A program made the position numbers and the translations under genes. The notes beneath the pieces were generated by a model that saw only the letters and a program-made list of their open reading frames with translations, was not told the origin of the DNA and ran no database searches. A stretch of 64,000 nucleotides of DNA. Source: DASQMT01 sp963835735 (lineage in GTDB: Bacteria > Actinomycetota > Thermoleophilia > Solirubrobacterales > Solirubrobacteraceae). The stretch spans positions 372,001 to 436,000 of the forward strand of contig CAWIGP010000003.1 in NCBI GenBank assembly GCA_963835735.1, written 5' to 3'. Positions 7,834-15,159 of this stretch are shown here, in pieces. The stretch's first letter is position 1, and every line of letters starts with the position of its first letter.

Positions 7834-7865
7834 GGGTGATCGGCGATCACCCGGCGCGGGTGATC
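7834..7865. promoter_or_regulatory. GGGTGATC-box operator, copy 2
   Basis: GGGTGATC (7834-7841), spacer GGC, then GATCACCC (7845-7852) form a perfect 19-bp palindrome. After 5 nt a third box GGGTGATC follows (7858-7865). The site is 25-56 nt upstream of the DUF7144-like start at 7809 and overlaps the last codons of the YihY gene. Architecture and spacing are identical to the site at 9696-9727. Confidence 0.6.
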
Positions 7866-8617
7866 CGTGGCTCGTCGCGACCGCGCGTCTCGACCAGCGT
7901 CGCGCCGAGCGCCGCGGTCGCGACGAGCACCAGCGCGAGGGCGAACAGCAGCGACAGCAGCGTGAACGCGACGCCGAGCACGCCGAAGTCCGAGGATGTC
8001 GTCTCAATCGCGCGCGGCAGGTAGATCGCGCCGCCGATGCTCAGCGCCACCAGGCTGACGGCGGTGAGGAAAGCCTGCGGCAGCAGCCGGTGCCACGGGA
8101 TCCGCTTCGCGACCAGGAGCCAAGGCGTCCAGAGCCACAGCAGCGTGGAGAGGGCGAGCGCCACCACGAAGGCGAGTGTGTCGTCGAACAGTTCGACGAT
8201 CACGGGCTGGAGCGACCAGTACGCGACGAACGTCGCGAGCCAGATCAGTCCCCAGACGTTGCCGCGCACGCCGAGCGGCGGCAGCCGCCAGGCGCGCACG
8301 TACAGCCGCTGCATCGCGCGCGTGAACGAGAGCGCGGAGATCACGAGCAGCAGCACGCCGACCACGCTGACGCCGCTGTCGGGCGGCTGCGCCACCGCGC
8401 TGCGCAGCGAGTCGGCCGCGCTCCCGGAGACCTTGAAACGGTCGATCAGGTCGTCGGCCACCTCCTCGCTGCTGCCCTGCGCGATGGTGCCGAACACGAT
8501 CAGCAGCGGCAGCAGCGCCGCGAACGCCTGGCCCGCGAGCGCCATCGCGCGGTCGAACCCCTCGAGCTCGACGAAGCGGGCCAGCGAGCGCCGTCCGATG
8601 TCGAGCACGACTCGCAT
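7847..8617 (-). CDS. YihY/virulence-factor-BrkB family membrane protein
   Basis: 256-residue membrane protein of the YihY (once misnamed RNase BN) family. It has about six helices, including AFAALLPLLIVFGTIAQ, VVGVLLLVISALSFTRAMQR and GVLGVAFTLLSLLFALALVL. The family segment FTRAMQRLYVRAWRLPPL between helices 2 and 3 is preserved. The ATG at 8617 follows a short gap from the divergent DUF202 gene (8647). Physiological role of the family is unknown; some members affect envelope integrity. It precedes the DUF7144-like/HdeD genes in the same direction by 37 nt, but an operator lies in that gap, so the downstream pair likely has its own promoter. Confidence 0.78.
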   Translation of the reverse strand: MRVVLDIGRRSLARFVELEGFDRAMALAGQAFAALLPLLIVFGTIAQGSSEEVADDLIDRFKVSGSAADSLRSAVAQPPDSGVSVVGVLLLVISALSFTRAMQRLYVRAWRLPPLGVRGNVWGLIWLATFVAYWSLQPVIVELFDDTLAFVVALALSTLLWLWTPWLLVAKRIPWHRLLPQAFLTAVSLVALSIGGAIYLPRAIETTSSDFGVLGVAFTLLSLLFALALVLVATAALGATLVETRGRDEPRITRAG

Positions 8618-8646
8618 CAGCGGGAACGGTGACAAGCTTTGGCGCG

Positions 8647-8997
8647 ATGAGCGAGCAGACCGGCGTCGACGCCACGCGCCGCACGCGGCTGGCCAACGAG
8701 CGCACGTTCCTCGCCTGGTGGCGTACCGCGCTCGGAACCGAGGGCCTGGCCGTCGCGGTCGGGAAGATCCTGCCCGAGGTGACCGAGGGTGCGCACTGGC
8801 CCTATGTCGCCCTCGGCCTGCTGCTCGCACTGCTCGGCGCCGCGCTCGCGGCGATCGGCTGGTGGCGACACGTCACTGTCGACCGCGCGCTGCAGGGGGG
8901 AGAGGAGGCGGTGACGCCGCCGTGGCTCGTGGCCTCGCTGGGCTCCGTGCTCGCGATCGCCGGCGTCGTCGTCGCCGTGCTGGTCGTCGCCACCTGA
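8647..8997 (+). CDS. YidH/DUF202-family membrane protein
   Basis: 116 residues. The N-terminal TRLANERTFLAWWRTALG is the hallmark of DUF202 (YidH) proteins (consensus LANERTFLAWxRT). Three hydrophobic helices follow: around EGLAVAVGKIL, WPYVALGLLLALLGAALAAI and WLVASLGSVLAIAGVVVAVL. Function of the family is unknown. The ATG at 8647 is the first with the signature intact. The stop (8995-8997) nearly abuts the stop of the convergent GAP-family gene (8999). Confidence 0.85.
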   Translation: MSEQTGVDATRRTRLANERTFLAWWRTALGTEGLAVAVGKILPEVTEGAHWPYVALGLLLALLGAALAAIGWWRHVTVDRALQGGEEAVTPPWLVASLGSVLAIAGVVVAVLVVAT

Positions 8998-8998
8998 C

Positions 8999-9672
8999 TC
9001 AGAAGCCGCTGATCGCGTCGCCGATGAGCTTGGCGCCGAGCACGACCAGCACGCACCGCGATGATCACCGCGTTGTTCGACGCCATCCAGTCCTTGAGCC
9101 GGTCGAGCGGCTCGCGCGAGCGCTCGCCGAGCACGAGCGCCAGCACCACCGGCGTCGCGACGCCGATAGACGCGATCACCACGAACACCGCGTACGCGAT
9201 CGCCTGCTCGCCGGCGTCGATGCCGGTCTGCGCGATCGCGACCGCGCCGGCCACCGCGAGCAGCAGGTTCTTCGGGTTGATCGCCGACAGGGCGAACCCC
9301 ACGCTCGCGGCTCTGACGGCGGTGAATTGATCGAGCGCGTGCATCCACTTCGGCGTCTCCGGCTGCTCGTCCCCGTGTGGGCGGCCGCGGAACTGCCGGA
9401 CGCCCAGCAACAGCGCGAGCAGGCCGATCACGAGCTTGACGATGCTCACCCACGTGGCCGGCTCGCCGTCCTCCGACGCGTCCGCGCCGCTCGCCGCCAG
9501 CAGCACGACGCGTTCCCACGATCGCCAGCCCCAGCACCCAGCCGAGCACGAACGACGGGCCGTTGACACGCCCGCGCGGCGTGACCAGCATCAGCACGAC
9601 GGCGACGATCGGCAGCGGGCTTAGTGCGATGCCGACGGCGGTCGGCAGGCTCTGGCCGATGGCGTCGCCCAC
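8999..9672 (-). CDS. GAP-family (Sap-like) membrane transporter, two frameshifts
   Basis: Integral membrane protein of the GAP/Sap (sulfolipid-1-addressing) family, related to LysE-type exporters. The N-terminus begins GDAIGQSLPTAVGIALSPLP (GTG at 9672) and runs to GWVLGLAIVG. The frame then shifts near 9515 into ERVVLLAASGADA. It continues through GFALSAINPKNLLLAVAG (the conserved NPKN motif) to ASNNAVIIAV. A second shift near 9055 restores the natural ending, VLGAKLIGDAISGF, with a stop at 8999-9001. Because all parts are conserved and only single bases are off, sequence error is likelier than decay. The GGGTGATC operator at 9696-9727 lies 24 nt upstream. Confidence 0.75.
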
Positions 9673-9695
9673 GTACGGGACTCAACGCGGCGGGC

Positions 9696-9727
9696 GGGTG
9701 ATGCGGCATCACCCCGCCTGGGTGATC
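9696..9727. promoter_or_regulatory. GGGTGATC-box operator, copy 3
   Basis: GGGTGATG (9696-9703), CGG, CATCACCC (9707-9714) form a perfect 19-bp palindrome. A third box GGGTGATC (9720-9727) follows after 5 nt. The layout is the same 8-3-8-5-8 as at 7834-7865. It lies 24-55 nt upstream of the GAP-family start at 9672 and touches the stop codon of the ZIP gene. Confidence 0.6.
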
Positions 9728-10418
9728 ACGAGATCCCCGACAGGCCGGCGGCGAGCGCGAACCCGAGCACGAGCACGAGCCCGCCGGCCAGCCCGGCCTT
9801 CTGGCGCGCCTCGGGCATCATCGAGTCGGCGAGCATCACGAGCAGCGCGCCGGCCGCGAACCCGTTGATCGCGCCCTTGAGCTCGTCGCTCGCGGCCTCG
9901 GCGATCGCGTAGCCGACCACGGTCGCAAGAGTGCAGACGAACGCGACCGCGACCCACAGGCGCACGATCTCGGCGCGCGGGCGGCCGGCCGCCAGCATGT
10001 CGCTGCCCGAGCCGATCGACTCGGGCAGGTTCGACACGAACACCGCGGCGAGCAATCCGACGCTCACGCCGCCGCCCTCAGCCAGCCCGATGCCGAGCAC
10101 CAGCTGCTCCGGGATGCCGTCGAGGAACGCGCCGAGCGCGAGCGCGGAGCCGCCGGCCTCCGGGCGCCGTTCGAGCGGGCGGTCGGCCAGGAAGTAGCCC
10201 AGCGCCCCTGCGCCGAGACCGAGCGCGACCGGCAGCCTGCCCGCCTCCTCGATGCCCTCCGCGAACAGCTCGAAGCTGACCGCGCTGATGAGCGCCCCGG
10301 CGCCGAACGCCAGCACGAGCCCGATCGTGCGGTCCGGCCAGCGCCGCGCCAGCGCGAGCAGGGCGCCGAGCACGAGCGAGGAGGCGGCGAGTGCGCCCCA
10401 GCCGATCGCGGCGAGCAC
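9726..10418 (-). CDS. ZIP-family metal transporter homologue
   Basis: 230-residue membrane protein with eight predicted helices and ZIP-type half-motifs: FLDGIPEQLVLGIG in helix 4 and FVSNLPESIGSG in helix 5. Canonical ZIPs have His at the positions occupied here by Asp (DGIPE) and Ser (SNLPE), so metal specificity may differ from zinc or iron. Residues 25-55 carry the usual FGAGALISAVSFELF segment. The GTG at 10418 is chosen because a start at 10460 would run past the divergent TrmH-family gene start (10442). It ends next to the GAP-gene operator. The transported ion cannot be read from sequence. Confidence 0.78.
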   Translation of the reverse strand: MLAAIGWGALAASSLVLGALLALARRWPDRTIGLVLAFGAGALISAVSFELFAEGIEEAGRLPVALGLGAGALGYFLADRPLERRPEAGGSALALGAFLDGIPEQLVLGIGLAEGGGVSVGLLAAVFVSNLPESIGSGSDMLAAGRPRAEIVRLWVAVAFVCTLATVVGYAIAEAASDELKGAINGFAAGALLVMLADSMMPEARQKAGLAGGLVLVLGFALAAGLSGIS

Positions 10419-10441
10419 GGACGGAACCGTACGCTGCGCCG

Positions 10442-11134
10442 GTGACGGACGACCTCGCACGGCTGATTGCCGCGGCGCGAACCGACCCGGCGCTCGTGCC
10501 GCTCGAGGGATTCCACGCGCTCAAGCACGCGCAGCGGTTCGGCGCCGAGGTGATCGCCGCGGTGACCGCCGACCCGGGTCGCCTCGCCGAGCTCGCGGCG
10601 GAGCTCGCTCCCGATCTCGATCTCGGCGGCGTCCAGCCGGTTCCCGCCGCCGCGCTCGGCGCGCGGCCGCATCCCACGCGCGTGCTCGCGGTCGCACGGC
10701 GGCCGCCCTTCGACGCCTCGGCGCTCGGGCCAGGGCGCCTGGTGCTGCTCGAGGACCCCCGCCACCTGGGGAACGTCGGCGCGGTCGTGCGTGTCGCGGC
10801 GGCGGCGGGCGCGGCCGGCGTGCTGACGACCGGCGCGCTGGATCCCTGGGACCCCGCGGCGCTGCGCGGCTCCGCGGGCCTGCATTTCGCCCTTCCGGTC
10901 GGGCGCGTCTCGGCGCCGCCGGAGGACCGGCCGCTGGTCGCGCTCGACCCCACCGGCGAGCCGCTCGGGCGGCTGCCCGCGGATGCCGTGGTGGCCTTCG
11001 GCAGCGAGCGCCACGGACTCGGCGACGAGCTGCTCGCGCGAGCCGAGCTGCGGATCGCGATACCGATGCGCCCCGGCGTGTCCAGCCTGAACCTCGCGAC
11101 GGCCGTGGCGGTCGCGCTCTACGCGGGCGCTTGA
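10442..11134 (+). CDS. TrmH/SpoU-family RNA 2'-O-methyltransferase
   Basis: 230-residue SPOUT methyltransferase. All three SpoU motifs are visible: NVGAVVRVAAAAGA (motif 1, substrate Asn/Arg), VAFGSERHGLGDEL (motif 2) and IPMRPGVSSLNLATAVAVAL (motif 3, the knot that binds SAM). The N-terminal about 70 residues resemble the RNA-binding substrate domain of TsnR/RlmB relatives, suggesting rRNA or tRNA ribose methylation. The GTG at 10442 is supported by TACGCT at 10430-10435, 6 nt upstream, giving a leaderless message. The target nucleotide is unknown. The 3' end overlaps the convergent Usp gene by 16 nt. Confidence 0.88.
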   Translation: MTDDLARLIAAARTDPALVPLEGFHALKHAQRFGAEVIAAVTADPGRLAELAAELAPDLDLGGVQPVPAAALGARPHPTRVLAVARRPPFDASALGPGRLVLLEDPRHLGNVGAVVRVAAAAGAAGVLTTGALDPWDPAALRGSAGLHFALPVGRVSAPPEDRPLVALDPTGEPLGRLPADAVVAFGSERHGLGDELLARAELRIAIPMRPGVSSLNLATAVAVALYAGA

Positions 11135-12048
11135 GCGAGCAGCTCGCGCAGCGGGTGCTCGGCGCCGCGCGGGAGCACGAGCACGGGGCAGCGGGCGGCA
11201 GCGGTGACACGCCGCGACACGCCGCCGAGCAGGACCGCGCGCTGCGGCCCATAGGCGCGCGAGCCCATCACGAGCAGGTCGACCGTCTCGGTGAAGCCGA
11301 GCAGCGCCTCGGCGGGGTCGCCGTACACCAGGTCGATCTCGCTTTCGAGACCGGTGCCCGCGACCTCCGCCACCGCCGACTCGACGGCCTGGGCGACCGC
11401 CACGCGGTGCTGCGCCGCCTCCTGCTCGTCGTATTGGGTAGCGCGTCCGACGTCGCTGGCGTGCCGCATCACCACCGTGCCCTGCTTCTCACGCAGCACC
11501 GTGATCACGCGCAGCGTGGCGCCCGAGTGGTGTGCCAGCGCCACCGCCGAGAGCAGCGCCTGCTCGCCCTCATCGGAGCGCGCGTACGCGACCGCGACGG
11601 TCCGAAGCTCGCGCTGCTCGAAGTCCGCGGGCACGACGGCGACGGGGCACGGCGCGCCGTGGATGACCCGCTCGGCGGTGCTGCCGATGACTCTGCGTCC
11701 GACCGAGCCGCGGTTCGTCGCCCCAACGACGGCGAGCCCGGCGCCTGAGTCCTCGAGCAGCACGTGCAGTCCGCGCGCCGCCGACGACGCCTCGACCGGC
11801 TGGAGCTCGGCCCGGATGCCGGACTCGCCCTCCAGGCGGGTTTGCAGGCCGTCGAGCGCGGAGCGGGCGTCCGCGCTCAGCTCCTCGCCGAACTCGTGGT
11901 CGGGCATGCGTTCTACCGCGGAGGCGCCGGCATAGATTGCGGCGACGATCACCGGTGCGCCGGTCGCGCGCGCGGCCGCGAGGCCGAAGTTGACCGGTGC
12001 TTCGCCGGCGTCATAGGGGTCGTAACCGACGACGATCGGAGCGCTCAT
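11119..12048 (-). CDS. Tandem universal stress protein (UspA x2)
   Basis: 309 residues comprising two Usp domains. Domain 1 starts PIVVGYDPYDAGEAPVNFG and ends with the ATP-binding signature GATNRGSVGRRVIGSTAERV. Domain 2 starts LRTVAVAYARSDEGEQAL and ends GSRAYGPQRAVLLGGVSRRV followed by CPVLVLP. Both keep the G-2x-G-9x-G(S/T)-type nucleotide loop, more clearly in domain 1. Such proteins bind ATP and accumulate in dormancy, hypoxia or starvation. A TCACCC-N5-GGGTGA operator (12083-12099) lies 35 nt upstream. It is also found before other stress-type genes here, pointing to a shared regulator. Confidence 0.88.
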   Translation of the reverse strand: MSAPIVVGYDPYDAGEAPVNFGLAAARATGAPVIVAAIYAGASAVERMPDHEFGEELSADARSALDGLQTRLEGESGIRAELQPVEASSAARGLHVLLEDSGAGLAVVGATNRGSVGRRVIGSTAERVIHGAPCPVAVVPADFEQRELRTVAVAYARSDEGEQALLSAVALAHHSGATLRVITVLREKQGTVVMRHASDVGRATQYDEQEAAQHRVAVAQAVESAVAEVAGTGLESEIDLVYGDPAEALLGFTETVDLLVMGSRAYGPQRAVLLGGVSRRVTAAARCPVLVLPRGAEHPLRELLAQAPA

Positions 12049-12082
12049 AGCCCCATCATCTCCTACGACGGGCGACTCCGCC

Positions 12083-12099
12083 TCACCCGCGGCGGGTGA
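12083..12099. promoter_or_regulatory. GGGTGA-box operator, reduced copy 4
   Basis: TCACCC (12083-12088), 5 nt, GGGTGA (12094-12099). This is the inner TCACCC-N5-GGGTGA part of the larger sites at 2981, 7834 and 9696. It is 35-51 nt upstream of the Usp start at 12048. It overlaps the 3' end of the GNAT gene, so coding constraint could explain part of it. Confidence 0.45.
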
Positions 12100-12973
12100 G
12101 GAGCGGCTTCTCCCACCGCTCGATCGTCCACGCCGGCGACATCCCGACCGACTCGTACAGGCGCGTGGCGCTCGCGTTCTCGCCCTGCACGGAGAGCTCG
12201 GCGACCGCTAGGCCGGCGTCGCGGAGAGCCACGAGGCCGTGCAGCAGCATCGCCCGGCCGAGCCCGTGGCCGCGTGCCCGGGCCGCGACCGCCAGGTAGT
12301 CGACGTAACCGACACTGTCGTCCCAGTGCTCGCACAGCACGACGCCGGCGAGGCCGCCCGCGTCCTCGTGGAGCAGCCACAGCGACGGGTCCCAGCCATC
12401 CTTGTCGACCTTCGCGGCCTGCCAGGACTCGAGCGAGCGCGGCTCGTTGCCCGGGACGCCGGCCATCGCCTCCTCCACGAACGCGTGCACCGGCGCGTCG
12501 TCGGCGCCGCGGCTGAACGGCCGCACGTGGACGTCGGCGGGCGGCGCCGGCGCGGCGGTGAGGTCCATGCGCATCCTGAAGTAGCTGAGCGCGGGCCAGT
12601 AGCCGGCCGCGAGCAACACGGCGCGCGCCGCCCCGTTGGACGTCGGCACGTACTGGCGCACGAGCGCCGCGCCGCGCTCGCGCGCCCGCGTCTCGGCGGC
12701 CTCGCGCAACGCGGTGCCGACGCCGCAGCCCTCGGACGCGGGAGGAACCGTGATCAGCGCGGCGCCGCGGTCGTCGAGCAGCGCGTACCCGAGCGCGGCG
12801 CCGTTCTCCTCGACGATCCAGGCGTCGCGCGCGAGCTCGAGACCCGGGGCCGCCCAGTCCGCCCGCACGTCCTCGAGCGTGTAGTCGGGGCGGCCGAGGT
12901 CGGCGATGTCGCGCGCGACGATCAGCTCCAGCACCGCCGGCGCGTCCGCGGGTTCGGGGGCGCGCACTCGCAT
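12083..12973 (-). CDS. Tandem-GNAT acetyltransferase
   Basis: 296 residues with two GNAT folds. Domain 1 (about 1-140) has the acetyl-CoA loop as SEGCGVGTALREAAETRA. Domain 2 has the stronger one, AARARGHGLGRAMLLHGLVA, followed by LSVQGENASATRLYESVGM, typical of the C-terminal acceptor-shaping strand. Such double GNATs resemble mycothiol synthase (MshD) in layout. The sequence lacks enough recognisable MshD residues to claim that function. The ATG at 12973 (MRVRAPEPADAPAV) is the natural domain start. It is divergent from the HerA-like gene (13039). Confidence 0.8.
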   Translation of the reverse strand: MRVRAPEPADAPAVLELIVARDIADLGRPDYTLEDVRADWAAPGLELARDAWIVEENGAALGYALLDDRGAALITVPPASEGCGVGTALREAAETRARERGAALVRQYVPTSNGAARAVLLAAGYWPALSYFRMRMDLTAAPAPPADVHVRPFSRGADDAPVHAFVEEAMAGVPGNEPRSLESWQAAKVDKDGWDPSLWLLHEDAGGLAGVVLCEHWDDSVGYVDYLAVAARARGHGLGRAMLLHGLVALRDAGLAVAELSVQGENASATRLYESVGMSPAWTIERWEKPLLTRRG

Positions 12974-13038
12974 CGAGCCCGGCACTGTACGCCGACGGGC
13001 TGCTGGACCGCGGGCCACGCGCCGCTACGGTTCCGCGG

Positions 13039-14517
13039 ATGGACATGCAGACGCGACTGCAGGAGTACCGCTCCGTGCGGCGTGAGCTCGAGGAGTCGGT
13101 ACTGCCGCTCGCGACGTCGATCGACGGCAGCGCGTTCACGTTCCAGACGTCGCTGCACGACCTCGCCCTACAGGTCGGCGGCTACGTGACGATCGAGACC
13201 GATCGCGACGCGCGGCTCGGGCAGGTGCTCGCGCTCGAGGCGGTGAGCTTCGACGGCGCGGAGATCGAGCTCGAGCCCGGCGCCGGCAATACCGCTGTGA
13301 CGATCCGGGCCGGCGCGGGGAGCGGGGTGGTGCTCGACGGCGATCGCACCCCGTTCCACGATGGGCTCGTGCGGCCCGCCGAGCCGGCGGAGGTCGCCGC
13401 GTGGCTGGAGCGGGTCGCGCCGCATCGCGCGCGGCTGGCGGTGGGCGAGCTCGCGCTCGCGCCCGGTGTTCCGCTCGCGCTCGACGCCGGCGGCTTCGAC
13501 CGGCACACGTTCCTGTGCGGCCAGTCGGGCTCCGGCAAGACGTACTCGCTCGGGGTGATGCTCGAGCAGCTCCTGCTCGAGACGAGCCTGCGCATCGTCG
13601 TGCTGGACCCCAACTCGGATTACGTGCGGATGGGGGAGGTGCGCGCGGGTGTCGAAGAGCCGCTCGCCGAGCGCTATCGCGCGGCGGCGGCCGGGCTCGC
13701 CGTGCATCGGGCGGGGAGCGACGGGCAGGACCGTCTGCGCGTGCGCTTCCCCGAGCTCGAGCCCGCAGCGCAGGCGGCGCTGCTGCGGCTCGACCCGCTG
13801 GCCGATCGCCAGGAGCACGCCGAGCTCGACGCGCTGCTGGCGGCCGAGCGGCTGCCGTCGCTGGAGTCGTTCTTCGCCTCCGAGCGGCCGGAGGCGCAGC
13901 GGCTCGCGCTCCGCATCCGCAACCTCGGCCTCGACCGCTTCGGCGTATGGGCGCGGGATGACGCCGGCTCGACGCCGGAGGCGCTGCTCGACACGACGCG
14001 GCGCGGCCTTGTGGTCGACCTGGGGTCGCTGCGCACGCGCGCCGAGCAGGCGCTCACGTCGGCCGCGGTGCTGGGCGCGCTCTGGCACCGGCGCGAGGAG
14101 CGCAAGCCGGTACTCGTGGTGATCGACGAGGCGCACAACGTCTGCCCGGCAGAGCCCCTGGACCCGCTCACCGCGTTGGCGACCGACTACGCCGTGAGGA
14201 TCGCCGCCGAGGGACGCAAGTTCGGCCTGTACCTGCTGGTCGCGACGCAACGGCCGCAGAAGGTCCACCCGAACGTGGTCACCCAGTGCGACAACCTCGT
14301 GCTGATGCGGCTCAACTCCGCCGCCGACGCCGCGTACGCCCGCGACGTGTTCTCGTTCGTGCCCGCCGGCCTGCTGGCGCGCGCACCGGCGTTCGGTGTG
14401 GGAGAGGCGCTCGTGGCGGGCAAGATCTGCCCGGCGGCGGCGCTGCTGCGCTTCGGCCGCCGGATCGCGGAGGAGGGCGGCGCCGACGTGCCCGCCGATT
14501 GGGCGGCGGCTCGCTAA
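13039..14517 (+). CDS. HerA-like ATPase (DUF87-type helicase/translocase)
   Basis: 492-residue P-loop ATPase of the HerA/FtsK clade. About 150 N-terminal residues form a HAS-barrel-like region (DLALQVGGYVTIETD). The Walker A motif is FLCGQSGSGKTYSLG at residues 155-169; Walker B is VLVVIDEAHNVCP. Next come the arginine-finger region, EGRKFGLYLLVATQRPQKV and TQCDNLVLMRLNS, all typical of HerA. HerA normally works with the nuclease NurA in DNA end processing, or with SIR2/HerA-type defence partners. No nuclease is adjacent: neighbours are a GNAT gene and a small secreted protein. TACGGT at 13026-13031, 7 nt upstream, supports the ATG. Confidence 0.85.
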   Translation: MDMQTRLQEYRSVRRELEESVLPLATSIDGSAFTFQTSLHDLALQVGGYVTIETDRDARLGQVLALEAVSFDGAEIELEPGAGNTAVTIRAGAGSGVVLDGDRTPFHDGLVRPAEPAEVAAWLERVAPHRARLAVGELALAPGVPLALDAGGFDRHTFLCGQSGSGKTYSLGVMLEQLLLETSLRIVVLDPNSDYVRMGEVRAGVEEPLAERYRAAAAGLAVHRAGSDGQDRLRVRFPELEPAAQAALLRLDPLADRQEHAELDALLAAERLPSLESFFASERPEAQRLALRIRNLGLDRFGVWARDDAGSTPEALLDTTRRGLVVDLGSLRTRAEQALTSAAVLGALWHRREERKPVLVVIDEAHNVCPAEPLDPLTALATDYAVRIAAEGRKFGLYLLVATQRPQKVHPNVVTQCDNLVLMRLNSAADAAYARDVFSFVPAGLLARAPAFGVGEALVAGKICPAAALLRFGRRIAEEGGADVPADWAAAR

Positions 14518-14559
14518 GAGCCACGTGCGATTCGGCACGAAAGGGAGTAGCCTGGGTGC

Positions 14560-14784
14560 ATGGTCCGTCACAAGCGGATCGCTGCTGCTGCGGTGACCCT
14601 CGCAGCCGCGTTCTTCAGCGCAGCACTTGCGCCGGCGGCCGGTGACCAGCGCGTGACCGGCTCGTCCGAGGCGAAGCTCTCCTACAGCAAGGACGGCGTT
14701 CCGACCGTCCGCTCCGGGCCCGAGTGCTACGCCGGCAAGTCTGCCAAGCGCGCGCACGCGCAGCCCGACCAGTCGGACTACTGA
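14560..14784 (+). CDS. Small secreted protein
   Basis: 74 residues beginning with a cleavable signal peptide (MVRHKRIAAAAVTLAAAFFS, likely cut after AAG near residue 27). A short polar mature part of about 47 residues follows, ending AHAQPDQSDY, with a single Cys (PECYAGK). No domain recognised. A TAGCCT box at 14548-14553, 6 nt before the ATG, supports a leaderless start. The stop overlaps the convergent SpoIIAA-like gene by 7 nt. Confidence 0.6.
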   Translation: MVRHKRIAAAAVTLAAAFFSAALAPAAGDQRVTGSSEAKLSYSKDGVPTVRSGPECYAGKSAKRAHAQPDQSDY

Positions 14785-15155
14785 CCCGCAAGCCAGGCGC
14801 GCGCCTCGTCCGCCTCCGCGAGCGGGTGGATGCGCAGCTCTCCCGGCACCATCCACGAGAACATCTGCGACGCGCGCGCGATCCAGTCGACGTCCGTGAC
14901 GATCGCCGTGCGCTCCCAGGCGTCCAGGTGGCGGATGCCGAGGTTCCAGCCGGTCTTCATGTCCTCGAGCACCGCGCCGGGCTCGAACTCGTCGAAGCCG
15001 GGGCCGATCTCGACGAGCATTCGAATGCGGTCGCCGCGCTCGATCGCCTCGCGGAGCGGCGGCAGCAGGGTCTCCCGGTACTCGTCGCGGGTCACGTCGC
15101 CCGCCAGGACGAAGCCGAGCGTGCCCTCGGGCATGTCTGGGATCTGATCGATCAT
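14778..15155 (-). CDS. SpoIIAA-like STAS/SEC14-type protein
   Basis: 125-residue soluble protein matching the bacterial SpoIIAA-like (PF11964) pattern. It has an opening MPEGTLGFVLAGDVTRDEY, a central helix-strand unit RIRMLVEIGPGFDEFEPGAV, then LGIRHLDAWERTAIVTDVDW and a tail HPLAEADEARAWL. These proteins share the STAS/CRAL-TRIO-like fold and may bind lipids or partner proteins; no phosphorylatable Ser in a DSSG motif is present. It starts 4 nt after the transglutaminase stop in the same direction, so it is probably the last gene of the ATP-grasp operon. Confidence 0.8.
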   Translation of the reverse strand: MIDQIPDMPEGTLGFVLAGDVTRDEYRETLLPPLREAIERGDRIRMLVEIGPGFDEFEPGAVLEDMKTGWNLGIRHLDAWERTAIVTDVDWIARASQMFSWMVPGELRIHPLAEADEARAWLAGQ

Positions 15156-15159
15156 GCCC

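Noticed and set aside
8999..9672. GAP-family gene as a true pseudogene
   Set aside because: All conserved blocks, including the natural C-terminus, are present across two single-base shifts, and many other genes here show the same pattern. Sequence error is more likely.
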